A DNA stretch of 64,000 nt from Ostrinia nubilalis. Lineage: Eukaryota > Arthropoda > Insecta > Lepidoptera > Crambidae. Location of the stretch: contig NC_087095.1 of assembly GCF_963855985.1 (NCBI RefSeq), forward strand, positions 3,854,001 to 3,918,000, read 5' to 3'. The position numbers were made by a program, and so were the translations under genes. Shown here piece after piece: positions 54,890-64,000 of the stretch (the first letter of the stretch is position 1; each line of letters opens with the position of its first letter). The notes under the pieces are model-generated. The model did not search any database. It was not told the origin of the DNA and saw only the letters and a program-made list of their open reading frames with translations.

Positions 54890-55495
54890 TAGGGATGTTA
54901 TGGATATGTAGTTTCGGTTATGGATACGGTTACGGATATAAGAAAAAAACGGGACTATTCCCACCTCTCGTTCCCACCACTGCAACTCCTGTGTAGCCAG
55001 GATCTACAGCTTGACCGCCACAAAAACCCAACCAATGAAGGTCAAGTTTGTCCCGGGGCAAAATTTAACCTGTCATTGGACCCGCAACGAAATTAATCAG
55101 AAGGAGTTCGAAATTAAGGTTCGATATAGGAATAATATTATAATGGTTTCGGTTACGGTTACGGATATTTTTTTATTTCGGATATCCGAAAGTTTCGGTT
55201 ACGGTTACGGATATCTGTGCTTTAGAATGCAATTTGCAATAGTTGTCCAACACGGTTCATTCATATCCGCACACTTTACATCGAATAAAAAGTAATAAAA
55301 AAGTAAAAATTGATATTAGATGATATTATAAAAGTAAATCAGGCTGTTATGCTTACATATAATGCTATACAAAAAACAATTTAAACTGCCTACATCCGAA
55401 ACTTTTGAATCGGTTACGGTTACGGTTTCGGATATTTTTTTATTTCGGATATCCGAAAGTTTCGGTTACGGTTACGGATATCCATAACATTCCTG
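54890..55495. mobile_element. hAT element with GGTTACGGATAT arrays
   Basis: Ends TAGGGATGTTATGGATAT and ATATCCATAACATTCCTG, flanked by an exact 8-bp duplication GTCGTTAG at 54882-54889 and 55496-55503. GGTTACGGATAT and CGGATATCCGAAAG motifs repeat near both ends. The left-centre holds the repeat at 54945-55120 that is shared with 36757-36934. Non-coding; 606 bp, starting 44 bp after exon 4. Confidence 0.85.
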
Positions 55496-55560
55496 GTCGT
55501 TAGGCTACTCTTGTGAGCTAAACTGTGGGTAGGAGGTACTATATCTTAGAATAATATACT

Positions 55561-55775
55561 TACAAGCAAAAGTATGGAATCACCCTCTTAAGTTTTGTTC
55601 TCAACGATCTGAAGAACTCAATGACTATCTATGCATATGTATATGGTCTATCAAGTTAAAATTTGTAATGTAACCTTTAAACTGGTACCATTTATAATTT
55701 AATCTTCATAGTAGTTTAGCTACAAAGACTACTCAAAACTAATGGGGTGATTTCATACTTTTGTTTGCGAGTGTA
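55561..55775. mobile_element. Tc1-like MITE
   Basis: Inverted ends TACAAGCAAAAGTATGGAAT and CATACTTTTGTTTGCGAGTGTA, about 26 bp with few mismatches, and TA at both outer edges. The CAAAAGTAT phrase is common among Tc1-type ends. About 215 bp, non-coding. Confidence 0.65.
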
Positions 55776-57408
55776 GTTGTAGACTCAAATTTTTTTGGGC
55801 AAGTTATCTACAATTTGATATAATAATATTATCATAAACATTTATCAGATGAGTAACTTCAGTTTTATTAAAAGGTAGGCCTTTGAAATCTTCTAAGCAA
55901 CCTATTATGAAACACGAAAATGAGCACTTAATTGGGTACCTACTTACTTGTAAATTAATATTAAACATGCCTGTTGCCTGTTGCCTGTGTAGCCCTACCA
56001 TCTGTTTTAGATATAGGACTAGGTATTACTTCTAACATTTATAGCTAGCTGTAATATGGCTGTAATACAAAAATAATCATTTGTTTTTTATTTTGGTAAC
56101 TATTACAATATAATTGTGATAAATGTTAGCAGATGAACGTATTTTTATACAGGGTGGCCAGGAGTTGACGTCCAAAGCTAAAATTTAGATTCCTTACATC
56201 AAGATGTATCTAAACCACCCTCTTGTATGTTCTTACAATTTTGCTTAGTTTAGGAGTTTCAAAACTACAAACATAATAATTTTATGTTTTTCCATACGAG
56301 TACTCTTGGCTGACATTACTATTAATCCTCGCCTCGGCCCAGGTAGATAATAATTTGCATGGGACGTTTCAGAGCTAATAGAGCTTGACGGTGTGTTTGC
56401 GTCACAACACAAGCATGCACGCACATTCAGAGTAGGTCTAATTCACACACTTATACAGGGTGTCCCAAAATTAGCATGTCACACTGACTTAGCTGGGCCT
56501 AAGACGCATCGGAAAATTTTATGAAGTAATTTCTTTAAAATAACGAATATCAGTCATATTTTAAACTAAAATTATTAATAATTACGAACTAAAAATTGGT
56601 CATAATAATTATGAGATCACACACAACTTGTGAAACTTTTCTATGGACAAGCCTAATGTAGGCTTGCTCGATACAATTTAGACCCACCTACCTCACTGTA
56701 ACGTGGCTGGTAATTTTGGGACATTCTGCATAAAGTTCATTACAAAGCATTAATGAACTTTAAGAAAAATTAAAATTTTTGATTACAAAAACTTTTTATG
56801 CAGTAAGTCACCTGCAGAATCAAAATACGCAACATAATTGACAACGTTGCCTCGTCAGCTGAATACTTAATTCTAACTTTTAATTGGGTTTAAATTCGGC
56901 AACATCTTTTAATTTAGACGCAATTTTCTTTGAAAAGCCGATCCAAAGTTAGAAGGTCTTAAGAGAAGCAGACGTGTCCAGCTATCATAATAACCACTAA
57001 AGATAGTTAGTTATTGGTTTGTTTTGGATGTAATTATCTAAGTTCTTAACTGGATTAGCTTTATTTATACAGCTGAAGGTCAGCGTACCTTCAAACGTAG
57101 TTCCTAACAACCACAGGTGAACAAGTAAACTTAACTAAGCTTAATTACAAAGCAAAGTGCCCTTCAACTCATTAGCACTCCGCGTTAGTACCTCTGAGCC
57201 CCGAATATCAGAAATAGTTTTACAAGTAAGTTACTTCGTTACAACCAAGATGACATACTTGAGACAAACTAAGCCAAACACTCGAGAAACTAGTGTAATT
57301 TTGTTCACGGGTTCACACTTAGACTAACATTCCGAAATAAGTGGTAGGTATATGTCATAATTATAATCATCATACTGTCGATGTTTGAATTCCATAGCCC
57401 GACGCGAC
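55776..57408. other. Intron 4 sequence with one clear MITE
   Basis: AT-rich. A lone CAGGGTGGCCAGG end at 56153 resembles the ends of the TA family, but no matching partner was found. The MITE at 56456-56728 is listed separately. The remainder to the Copia element has nothing I recognise. Confidence 0.4.
56456..56728. mobile_element. MITE, CAGGGTGTCCC end
   Basis: Left end CAGGGTGTCCCAAAATTA and right end TAATTTTGGGACATTCTG are inverted repeats with one or two mismatches. TA precedes the left end; the right flank reads CA, a probable later change. 273 bp, non-coding. Same end type as 49437-50959. Confidence 0.65.
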
Positions 57409-57413
57409 GTCAT

Positions 57414-57634
57414 TATTGTTGTTATGGGGTTTAATTAATAAAGCGCCATGATTATTTATTTCAACTTGCTTGTTTATTGCAATCTTACACATGCAAAATA
57501 TAAATTACAACGGAGCACATCAAAACAAAACTTTTTAGTCGGCCATTTTTTTCACAGAGAGTGACCATAGACTTTGAGCTAGCTTTTTAAACTCTAAACC
57601 ATAAATAAATGTTTAGTGTTGTCATTACTCAACA
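57414..57634 (-). repeat. Copia 3' LTR
   Basis: 221 bp. On the minus strand it starts TGTTGAGTAATGACAACAC and ends CCATAACAACAATA. Identical to 61824-62044. Just inside it, + 57635-57643 is a GAGGAAGAG polypurine tract when read on the minus strand. Confidence 0.92.
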
Positions 57635-57641
57635 CTCTTCC

Positions 57642-57919
57642 TCAACATAAACATTTATTTACATATTCATACAGTCCCAAACCTTCAATTAAACTATAGA
57701 ATACATTTTTACTTAAAGGCTTAGTTAAGATATCAGCTAACTGATTTTTAGAATTAACATAAACAATATTTATCAAATTTTCTTCAACCTTTTGTTTAAC
57801 AAAATTAAATTTTACATCAATATGCTTTAATCGCTTTATATCACAACCTTTCAACGATTTAATTGTACTCTGGTTGTCTTCAAAAATAGTTACAGTTGGA
57901 ACATCTATATTTAGGTCAT
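57642..57919 (-). pseudogene. Copia RNase H C-terminal piece, shifted frame
   Basis: Different frame from the main ORF. It encodes the terminal part of the Copia RNase H with the EDNQS motif, LKHIDVKFNFVKQKV and the QLADILTKPLS tail. It is contiguous with gag-pol apart from a one-base loss at about 57920-57930. It has no start codon of its own in the right place and ends next to the polypurine tract, as expected. Confidence 0.85.
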
Positions 57920-60900
57920 TTAGTCAATCATGAAACAAGCTTCCATTACAGATTCACACAAACTAACATACTCAGCTTCAGTTGTACTAAGTGCAACACT
58001 ACTTTGCTTTTTAGATTTCCATACAACAGTATTGTTATAAACTTTAAATAAATATCCAGATGTTGACTTTCGATCATTATCTCTAGCAAAATCAGCATCT
58101 GCATATCCAACAAGTGGTTCACTTAAGTCATTTTTAGTATAGAGTAATACAAAGTTAATTGTCTTTTTAACATATCTCAATAATCTCTTTAAAGCACGCC
58201 AAAGTTCGGCATTAGGTTTTGATTGAAATCTACTTAAATAATAGACAGATGTAGCTAAATCTGGTCTTGATCCTACAGTTGCATACATGAGAGAACCTAT
58301 GAGAGATCTACATTGTTTTTCATAAGACAAGTCAATTTCCAAGTTTTCATCAAATTTAAAGTTATGATCCATAGGTGTGTTACAGCCTTTACAATCTGAC
58401 ATATTAAACAGTTTTAAAATTCTTTTAAGATACTTTGACTGATCAATAAAAATTCCTTCAGAACTCTTTCTTATAGAAATACCCAAGTAAGTTAAATTAT
58501 TATCCCCTAAATCTTTCATTTTAAATTGAGCTTTCAAAAAGTCTTTTACTGAATTGATATCTTTAATATTTTGTCCAAGAATTAATAGATCGTCTACGTA
58601 TAAAAGTAAGTATGTTTCCCCTTTAATATATAAACAATAGTCATTATCCGAGCGTTTAAAACCATAAGAAGTAATAGTCTCATTGAATTTTTCATACCAA
58701 TATTTAGGTGATTTCTTCAGTCCATATAACGATCTCTTGAGTTTGAGTACACAATTTTCTTTAACATTCATTCCTTTTGGTGGTTTTAGGTATACATCTT
58801 CGTCAATCCTCCCATACAAAAAGGCTCCTTTCACGTCCATTTGGTGTATAGTATAATCCCTCTTAGCAGCTACTGATAACAATGTCCTTAACGTTTGTAG
58901 TTTCAATACCGGTGAATAGATGTCTTCAAATTTCTCTTCCTGTTGGAAACCTCTAATGACTAATCTAGCTTTACATAATTTACCTCTTTCTGTCTCTTTC
59001 TTTGTAAATACCCATTTTCCATCTAATATCTTCTTATCTTTCGGTTCTGGTACGATTTCAAATGTCTCCGTTTCTTCTAAAACTTTAAGTTCCTCTTTTA
59101 CAGCTTTTAACCAATCATTTTTGTCCTCTCTCTCTTCAATGTCCTCATATCTTACCGGTGTATCTTCATGTTGACTGCTTAATAATGCAAATAGAGCTTC
59201 ATCACTTTCTTCGTCAAAATCCGCAACATAGTCCTTCTGCCATAATGGTTTCTGTCTTTTCCTTTTTTGTCTTTCTTGTTCTTCCTTTTCCAGTTCTTCA
59301 CTTTCTTGCTCATTTTCATTGTTTTCAGAAGTTTGGTTCTTTTCTTCTTCATTCTCTATACTAGTTTCTCCTCCTGTTCTGTCTGGTTTCTGTTCTTCAT
59401 TTTCACACTCTGTATAGTCAGGGATAAAAATTGTCTTTTCCGGTTTCTTTAGGTTTTCATCAAATATCACATTTCTTGCCGTCACTGCCATGTTATTTTC
59501 TTCATCAAATAATTTGTATCCTCCTACATTATATCCAATCATTATCATTTTCTTGCCTTTGTCATCCAATTTCTTCCTCAATTCTTTAGGAACGTGATTG
59601 TAAGCAATGGATCCAAATACTCTCAAATTCGAAACATCAGGTTTTCTTCCTTCCCATAATTCACTAGGTGTAGTATCTCTTCCTGCAACTGGACTCCTGT
59701 TTGTAACGTACGTAGAATATAATACTGCTTCTCCCCAAAATTCTTTTTTCATTCCTGCATCTATCAATATTGTTCTCGCTTTATCCATGAGGGTTCTGTT
59801 CATTCTCTCCGCCACACCATTCATCTCCGGATTATAAGGTACTGTATGCTGCATGACTATTCCATTTCTGTTACAAAAATCCCTAAACTCATTAGACAAG
59901 TATTCGCGCCCATTATCCATTCTCAATTTTAAAATGTTACTATTAAAATGTTTAGTTACCATGTTATAATAATATAAAAACTTTTTGAAAACTTCAGATT
60001 TATGTTTTATCAAAAATACCATAGTGAAATGTGTAAAGTCATCAATAAAAGTGACAAAATAATTTTTGTCATCCCAAGTGGTTGGTGAAATTGGACCACA
60101 TACATCAGTATGAACTAATTCTAAAGGTTTCTTGGCTCTATAGCCTTTATGATTGAATGGCTGTCTAGTACTTTTACCCAATAAACAAGATTCACATAAA
60201 TCACTCTGTGTCGTTTTATTTTTTAAGTCCGATAAACCTTTTACCATGCAATTTTTCGCCAATAAATTTAAATTACTTGAACCCAAATGACCAAAACGTC
60301 GGTGCCACAATTCATAAAGATTTACATCAGGTTTATTAATTAAATAACAAGATTTTACTGAAGTTACTAAAACATTCACTGTGTACAAAGTTCCAGAATT
60401 ATTACCAATCATTAGTATGTAATCTTTTTCAAAAACTCTTACTTTACCTTGAGAAAAACTGACAGTCAAACCAGCATTTTCCATTTTTGATACAGACAAT
60501 AAATTTTTTCTTAAGTCAGGGACATAGTAAACATTTTTAATTATGCATTTATATTGCCTGTTGCCTACCTTACTAATTACCTCTATGTTGCCAATTCCTA
60601 TTGCTTGTAAATTAATACCATTTTTGGCAGCAGCAATGAGACGTGGTTTTGTTAATTGTATATAGTCCACAAAATGTTCTCTTGTGTTAACTAAATGATC
60701 TGAACACCCTGAGTCCACACAAAATTGTAGTTCGCAATACTTTTCTGCACACTTATATTTTTGCACACTTTCTTCACACTGATTATTTTCACTCACAAAT
60801 GCACTAGGATTATTTTCCGTATAATTACTCTCCTCTCTCCGTTCTTGACTCTGGTAGTTTCTCCCTCGGCCATGGCTCCATCCTTGTCCTCGTCCTGTAT

Positions 60901-61702
60901 TGTTGTATCCTTGTCCTCGTCCTGTATTGTATCCTTGTCCAGTATAGTATCCTCGTCCTGTATTGTAGAATCCTCTTCCTGAATTGTTATTTCCTCCTCT
61001 ATATGTTTGTCCCGATCCAGTAGTATAATTTCGCCCTGTAGAATAATTGTTTCCTTGTCCTCGACCTCTGCACTGGTATTTCTTATGGCCTGGCTTCCCA
61101 CAGTTGTAACAATTGAAGGCACTCGAGCTCGTCTCTTTGTTGTTTTCATTAAACTTTTTCTTCTTTTCTTCCTCTGCGAGAAGTCTTTCCATGACTGTGC
61201 TCAGTTTCAGGTCTCCCATTGTCTCTAATGCGGTGACTACGCCCTCGTAGCTTTTTGGCATAGATAAAAGTATGTAGTTAATTTTTTCCTCGTCTGACAA
61301 AACTGATTCTGCCTCCTCCAACTGAGTGCAGATTTCTTGAATTTTGGTAAAATGTTCTTTCAGTGGTTTGCTCTCTAGATACTTTATTTCGTTCAGCTGT
61401 CTTCTCAAAAACAATTTTCCTCTTGTACTTTTTTCTTTGAAGTTTTCCTCTAAGTTTTTGTACATTTTAAATGCACTTTCTTGGCGTACATATTGAAGAT
61501 GACTATCAGCCACTGCGCTAATTATTAGAGCCTGTGCCCTTGCTTCGAGGCTCTTATTTTCGGCTTTCTTGGAGAAATTTTCGTCAATCACAGCGCCCAG
61601 GCAATTTGCCTCATTTAGCATACTTTTCATTCTAAAAGCCCAATTCGAAAATCCTTCCCCATTGAATTGTGCAATGTTATATCTGTTGTCTTTCGAACAC
61701 GA
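57920..61702 (-). pseudogene. Copia gag-pol ORF, frameshifted near its end
   Basis: Open for about 1260 codons. I place the start at the ATG at 61705-61703 (MSCSKDNRYNIAQFNGEGFS), which has the usual copia gag beginning; an in-frame ATG at 61744 is possible. Order: gag; CCHC knuckle CYNCGKPGHKKYQC (about 61072-61113); a Gly/Arg/Tyr/Asn-rich stretch (about 60846-61070); aspartic protease CVDSGCSDHLVN (near 60715); integrase H/C zinc region (60200-60330) and catalytic D, D, E in HTDVCGPI, RMDNGREYLS and NGVAERMNRT; reverse transcriptase with YVDDLLIL (near 58600); and RNase H to TTEAEYVSLCESVMEAC. It stops at 57920 after a one-base shift; the rest of RNase H continues in another frame to 57642. 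A typical copia polyprotein is about 1400 residues. Confidence 0.9.
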
Positions 61703-61810
61703 CATGATGACGATGATATTCGTAGATGTAATTTTCGGTACCATAAACCTTTCCAACAATGTCCTCCACTCGTGGATGCGATTGAACTTAATTTCTTGTG
61801 ACAAATTCTT

Positions 61811-61823
61811 CTGGGCCCATAAC
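61811..61823 (-). promoter_or_regulatory. Primer-binding site, initiator tRNA-Met (half-tRNA)
   Basis: The + strand CTGGGCCCATAAC abutting the 5' LTR is the anticodon stem-loop sequence of insect initiator tRNA-Met; the minus strand is its complement. Drosophila copia is known to prime from a 5' half of this tRNA cleaved in the anticodon loop, so this site supports the same mechanism here. Confidence 0.8.
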
Positions 61824-62044
61824 TATTGTTGTTATGGGGTTTAATTAATAAAGCGCCATGATTATTTATTTCAACTTGCTTGTTTATTGCAATCTTACAC
61901 ATGCAAAATATAAATTACAACGGAGCACATCAAAACAAAACTTTTTAGTCGGCCATTTTTTTCACAGAGAGTGACCATAGACTTTGAGCTAGCTTTTTAA
62001 ACTCTAAACCATAAATAAATGTTTAGTGTTGTCATTACTCAACA
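61824..62044 (-). repeat. Copia 5' LTR
   Basis: Identical to the 3' LTR. It should hold the element's promoter on the minus strand; no TATA box is obvious enough to place. Confidence 0.92.
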
Positions 62045-62049
62045 GTCAT

Positions 62050-63855
62050 GTTCTCGTGATTTCGACATGTTGATAACATTAGAAAGTCACTTCATTTGGG
62101 CCAATAAGAAAGAATAATTGTCTAATGAAACTCTCAACCTAAATTGTATTAATATAATTTTTACTAAATATACATCATAATACATAGGTAATCAAGGCGT
62201 GAGTATGGTTATTTAGTAAGTTTTTTGGCTCTATTATTAGACAAAAAGGCATTTCTAGGCAAGACGGGTTTACAAGAGTCAATAGCTAACTTTTTACTTT
62301 TTTATCCCAAATCAGGTCATAGGTTTTGGAATCGCCAGTCATTTGTCCCGAAAAAAAAGATCCGATGTATTTTGTTTCAAAAATTGGCTCCCAATCGAAA
62401 TCGGTATAAACAAAACGCGATCGCGTTCATTCGGATTTCGAACGGTGTGTGCAGTCGGTCGATTGGATCTCCTGCGTATTGCGCCCGAGGGAGCGCGTAA
62501 AACTTTTTTTATTGCATGCCAGGATTTACGCTTATAGCTGGCCCGTGATAAAATTATTATAAAGCTATGATACATTTTTTTTAAATTCATTGCATTCCAA
62601 TTTCGAATTTATTTTTTCTGGATTGTTTTATTAACGACTTGCCAGCATAAAATCCTTTTGTAGAGAGAATGAACAGCCGAACATTTTTTGGATTCGTTCA
62701 GTTTCATCTGAATACGGTTTTGTACGTTAGTTATTCTAACTAAACTAACTTTTAGAGCTTAATTTTTTTTAGGTCTAAATGTATTATGCGAAAGCCAAGG
62801 AAAAAAAGTGTATTTATTAGTTTAATAATAGCGATAATTTGGAACTCATTGAGGAAAACATTCCGCTGTCATATTGACAATGATGATGAAATTTAATATA
62901 GTTCCAAAATACTGAACTGTTGTCCTATGCATGACATTGACAGTGGGGCGCCACCGTCAATACCGGATCGCTGGTTCTGATTTTTGCCATGTTGGAAACC
63001 ATATAGTTGAACGATGGTAGCGCCCCCCTGTCATTGAGTTTGGTGGGACAGTTCAGCGTGGGTCATCTATACAGTAGTATTTGTATTCAAACTCCTTGAT
63101 CTAAAATAAAAAACTAAATAAATTATTGTTTCTAATATTATAAAGACGTAAATTCGTACTAAAATATTCCGGGCTCTATCTTCAATACTTTATTGTTGTC
63201 TAAATTCATTCAGATTTGGCGTTCTTTTAAAGCAACAGGTTAATCCCGGGGGAAATCTCCGAACGGTCGTCTCAACGCGTGTAAAGTGGCATTATGTTTT
63301 GATAGATAAAACGTTTATTTGCACAACAGGAACACACATTACAAATCAAATCAAAAATATTTATTCAATTTTGACCAGTATTTTTAGTAGAAAGGTAGCC
63401 CTTTAAGGGGCATTCTACATGTCTCCTTATCTTTTGGGCCCTACCAGCGCGAGCGCTTCGAGACAAACATATTATGGCAAGTGCTGAGAAGAAACGCCGG
63501 AACATACTCTGTCTGTATCACTACAAACATAAAGTATCAAAAGTAGGATTAAAATTAGTACCCACAACTCCTACAAACAAATCAGTAAAATACATTGTGA
63601 TACAATATAATAGCAAATAGGTACATACTTGCTATGCTATGCTGAGTGGGGTGCCATTGCGATGAGCATCGCTGTTGCGACAGGGTGGCACTGCTCAGTT
63701 CACTTTCTCTTTCATTTTGTTATGTTTTATGTGTTACCTCTATCTTTTTTTTATTTACCTTTTATGTCCTTGTGTGATGTCCATAGCAATAAACGTTTCT
63801 TTCTTTCTTTCTTCCTTTCTCTTTTTCACTTTATACAACAATGTGTTGTTTGCAG
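62050..63855. other. Intron 4, right part
   Basis: No gene. Contains the MITE at 62912-63056; a retroelement tail in minus orientation near 63360-63510 (AGAAGAAACGCCGGAAC at its end); and a LINE-like 3' tail in + orientation at about 63630-63835 (GGTGCCATTGCGATGAGCAT ... AGCAATAAACG) that finishes in a CTTT microsatellite. Confidence 0.45.
62912..63056. mobile_element. Small MITE with CTGAACTGT ends
   Basis: Inverted arms of about 45 bp: CTGAACTGTTGTCC ... GACAGTGGGGCGCCACC and GGTAGCGCCCCCCTGTCATT ... GGGACAGTTCAG. 145 bp, non-coding. No clear target duplication. Confidence 0.6.
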
Positions 63856-63915
63856 GCGCGTGTGCTTCGGAGAGTGGCCCGACGGTATCACCACTAGGTC
63901 CAACCTCGAATATGT
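63856..63915 (+). CDS. TkR99D: Tachykinin receptor, exon 5 (extracellular loop 2)
   Basis: Acceptor GTTTGCAG|GC at 63855/63856, donor TATGT|GTAAGT at 63915/63916; phase 2 in, phase 2 out. Encodes RVCFGEWPDGITTRSNLEYV, with the loop 2 Cys that pairs with TM3 and the WPDG motif of tachykinin receptors. TM5 to the C-terminus must lie beyond the window, so the gene is partial here. Confidence 0.9.
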
Positions 63916-64000
63916 GTAAGTTGTTTTGAATTGTCTAAGGCTAGGTTGCACCATCTTACTTTAACTTTGACAAACGTCACAAATCTGTCAAACTCCATAC
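63916..64000. other. Start of intron 5, window edge
   Basis: Begins with GTAAGT. The last 50 bases (TAGGTTGCACCATCTTACTT) look like the end of another dispersed repeat cut by the window. Confidence 0.4.

Larger units (their letters stand above)
57409..62049 (-). mobile_element. Copia (Ty1/copia) LTR retrotransposon
   Basis: Recently inserted 4631-bp element (57414-62044) in reverse orientation in intron 4. Two 221-bp LTRs are identical at every base compared, and a 5-bp duplication GTCAT flanks the whole (57409-57413, 62045-62049). Order on the minus strand: 5' LTR, primer site, a single gag-pol ORF in copia order (gag, protease, integrase, reverse transcriptase, RNase H), polypurine tract, 3' LTR. 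The single frameshift near the end of pol suggests this copy cannot supply RNase H, although it could be mobilised in trans. Confidence 0.95.

Noticed and set aside
55135..55295. GYGYGY-type peptide as a possible secreted repeat protein
   Set aside because: It is the translation of GGTTACGGATAT arrays within a hAT element with an exact target duplication.
58920..61844. Plus-strand ORFs across the Copia element
   Set aside because: They are antisense to gag-pol, low in complexity (Ser/Phe/Leu-rich) and unrelated to known proteins.
57409..62049. Endogenous virus with an envelope gene
   Set aside because: Domain order (integrase before reverse transcriptase), YVDD, the half-tRNA primer site and lack of any envelope ORF make it an ordinary Copia retrotransposon.

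Overview
This is an AT-rich, repeat-dense nuclear window from an insect, most likely a lepidopteran (moth or butterfly). The reasons are two insect-type genes (a cubilin and a TkR99D-type tachykinin receptor split by long introns), RTE-type LINE tails ending in the usual lepidopteran 'VQQWTS' sequence, Helitron ends (TCTATACTAAT...CTAG), tRNA-derived SINEs, and many hAT and TA-flanked inverted-repeat elements. There are no prokaryotic operons, CRISPR arrays, rRNA genes or intact tRNA genes. The species was not identified.

Layout. 1-8.5 kb: intergenic, with a decayed RNase H-bearing LINE (0.64-2.06 kb), RTE LINE scraps and one clean hAT MITE. 8.64-20.46 kb: a cubilin gene on the + strand whose whole coding region is one uninterrupted 11.2-kb exon. 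It encodes a signal peptide, an N-terminal amnionless-binding-type segment, 8 EGF modules and 27 CUB modules, the same module count as vertebrate cubilin. A 69-bp inverted repeat lies 13 nt after its stop codon, ahead of a poly(A) signal. 20.5-36.9 kb: intergenic, with a SINE, a GC-rich island that may hold promoters and first exons, a 41-42-bp tandem repeat, foldback elements, a minus-strand Helitron keeping the end of its helicase gene, and a TTAA-flanked element with a hAT element inside it.

37.0 kb to the right edge: five consecutive exons of a tachykinin receptor (+ strand) with canonical splice sites and matching phases. They run from the extracellular N-terminus to extracellular loop 2, and the gene continues past 64 kb. 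Its introns are full of transposons. Intron 2 (12.75 kb) holds a foldback element, a 5.86-kb hAT element with a TTAA-flanked element nested in it, and a three-layer nest (hAT > Jockey-type LINE > TA-flanked foldback). Intron 4 (9.0 kb) holds a hAT element, two TA-type MITEs and a 4.6-kb Copia retrotransposon (minus strand) with identical 221-bp LTRs, a 5-bp target duplication, a half-tRNA primer site and a single frameshift near the end of pol.

The two host genes have no evident functional link: cubilin is a scavenger endocytic receptor of nephrocyte or gut type and TkR99D is a neuropeptide GPCR. No cellular pathway in the window looks novel. The most unusual material is the intronless cubilin exon and several inverted-repeat elements whose boundaries can be fixed exactly by target-site duplications but whose transposase families cannot be assigned from the sequence alone. 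All calls come from reading the sequence; no database search was made.
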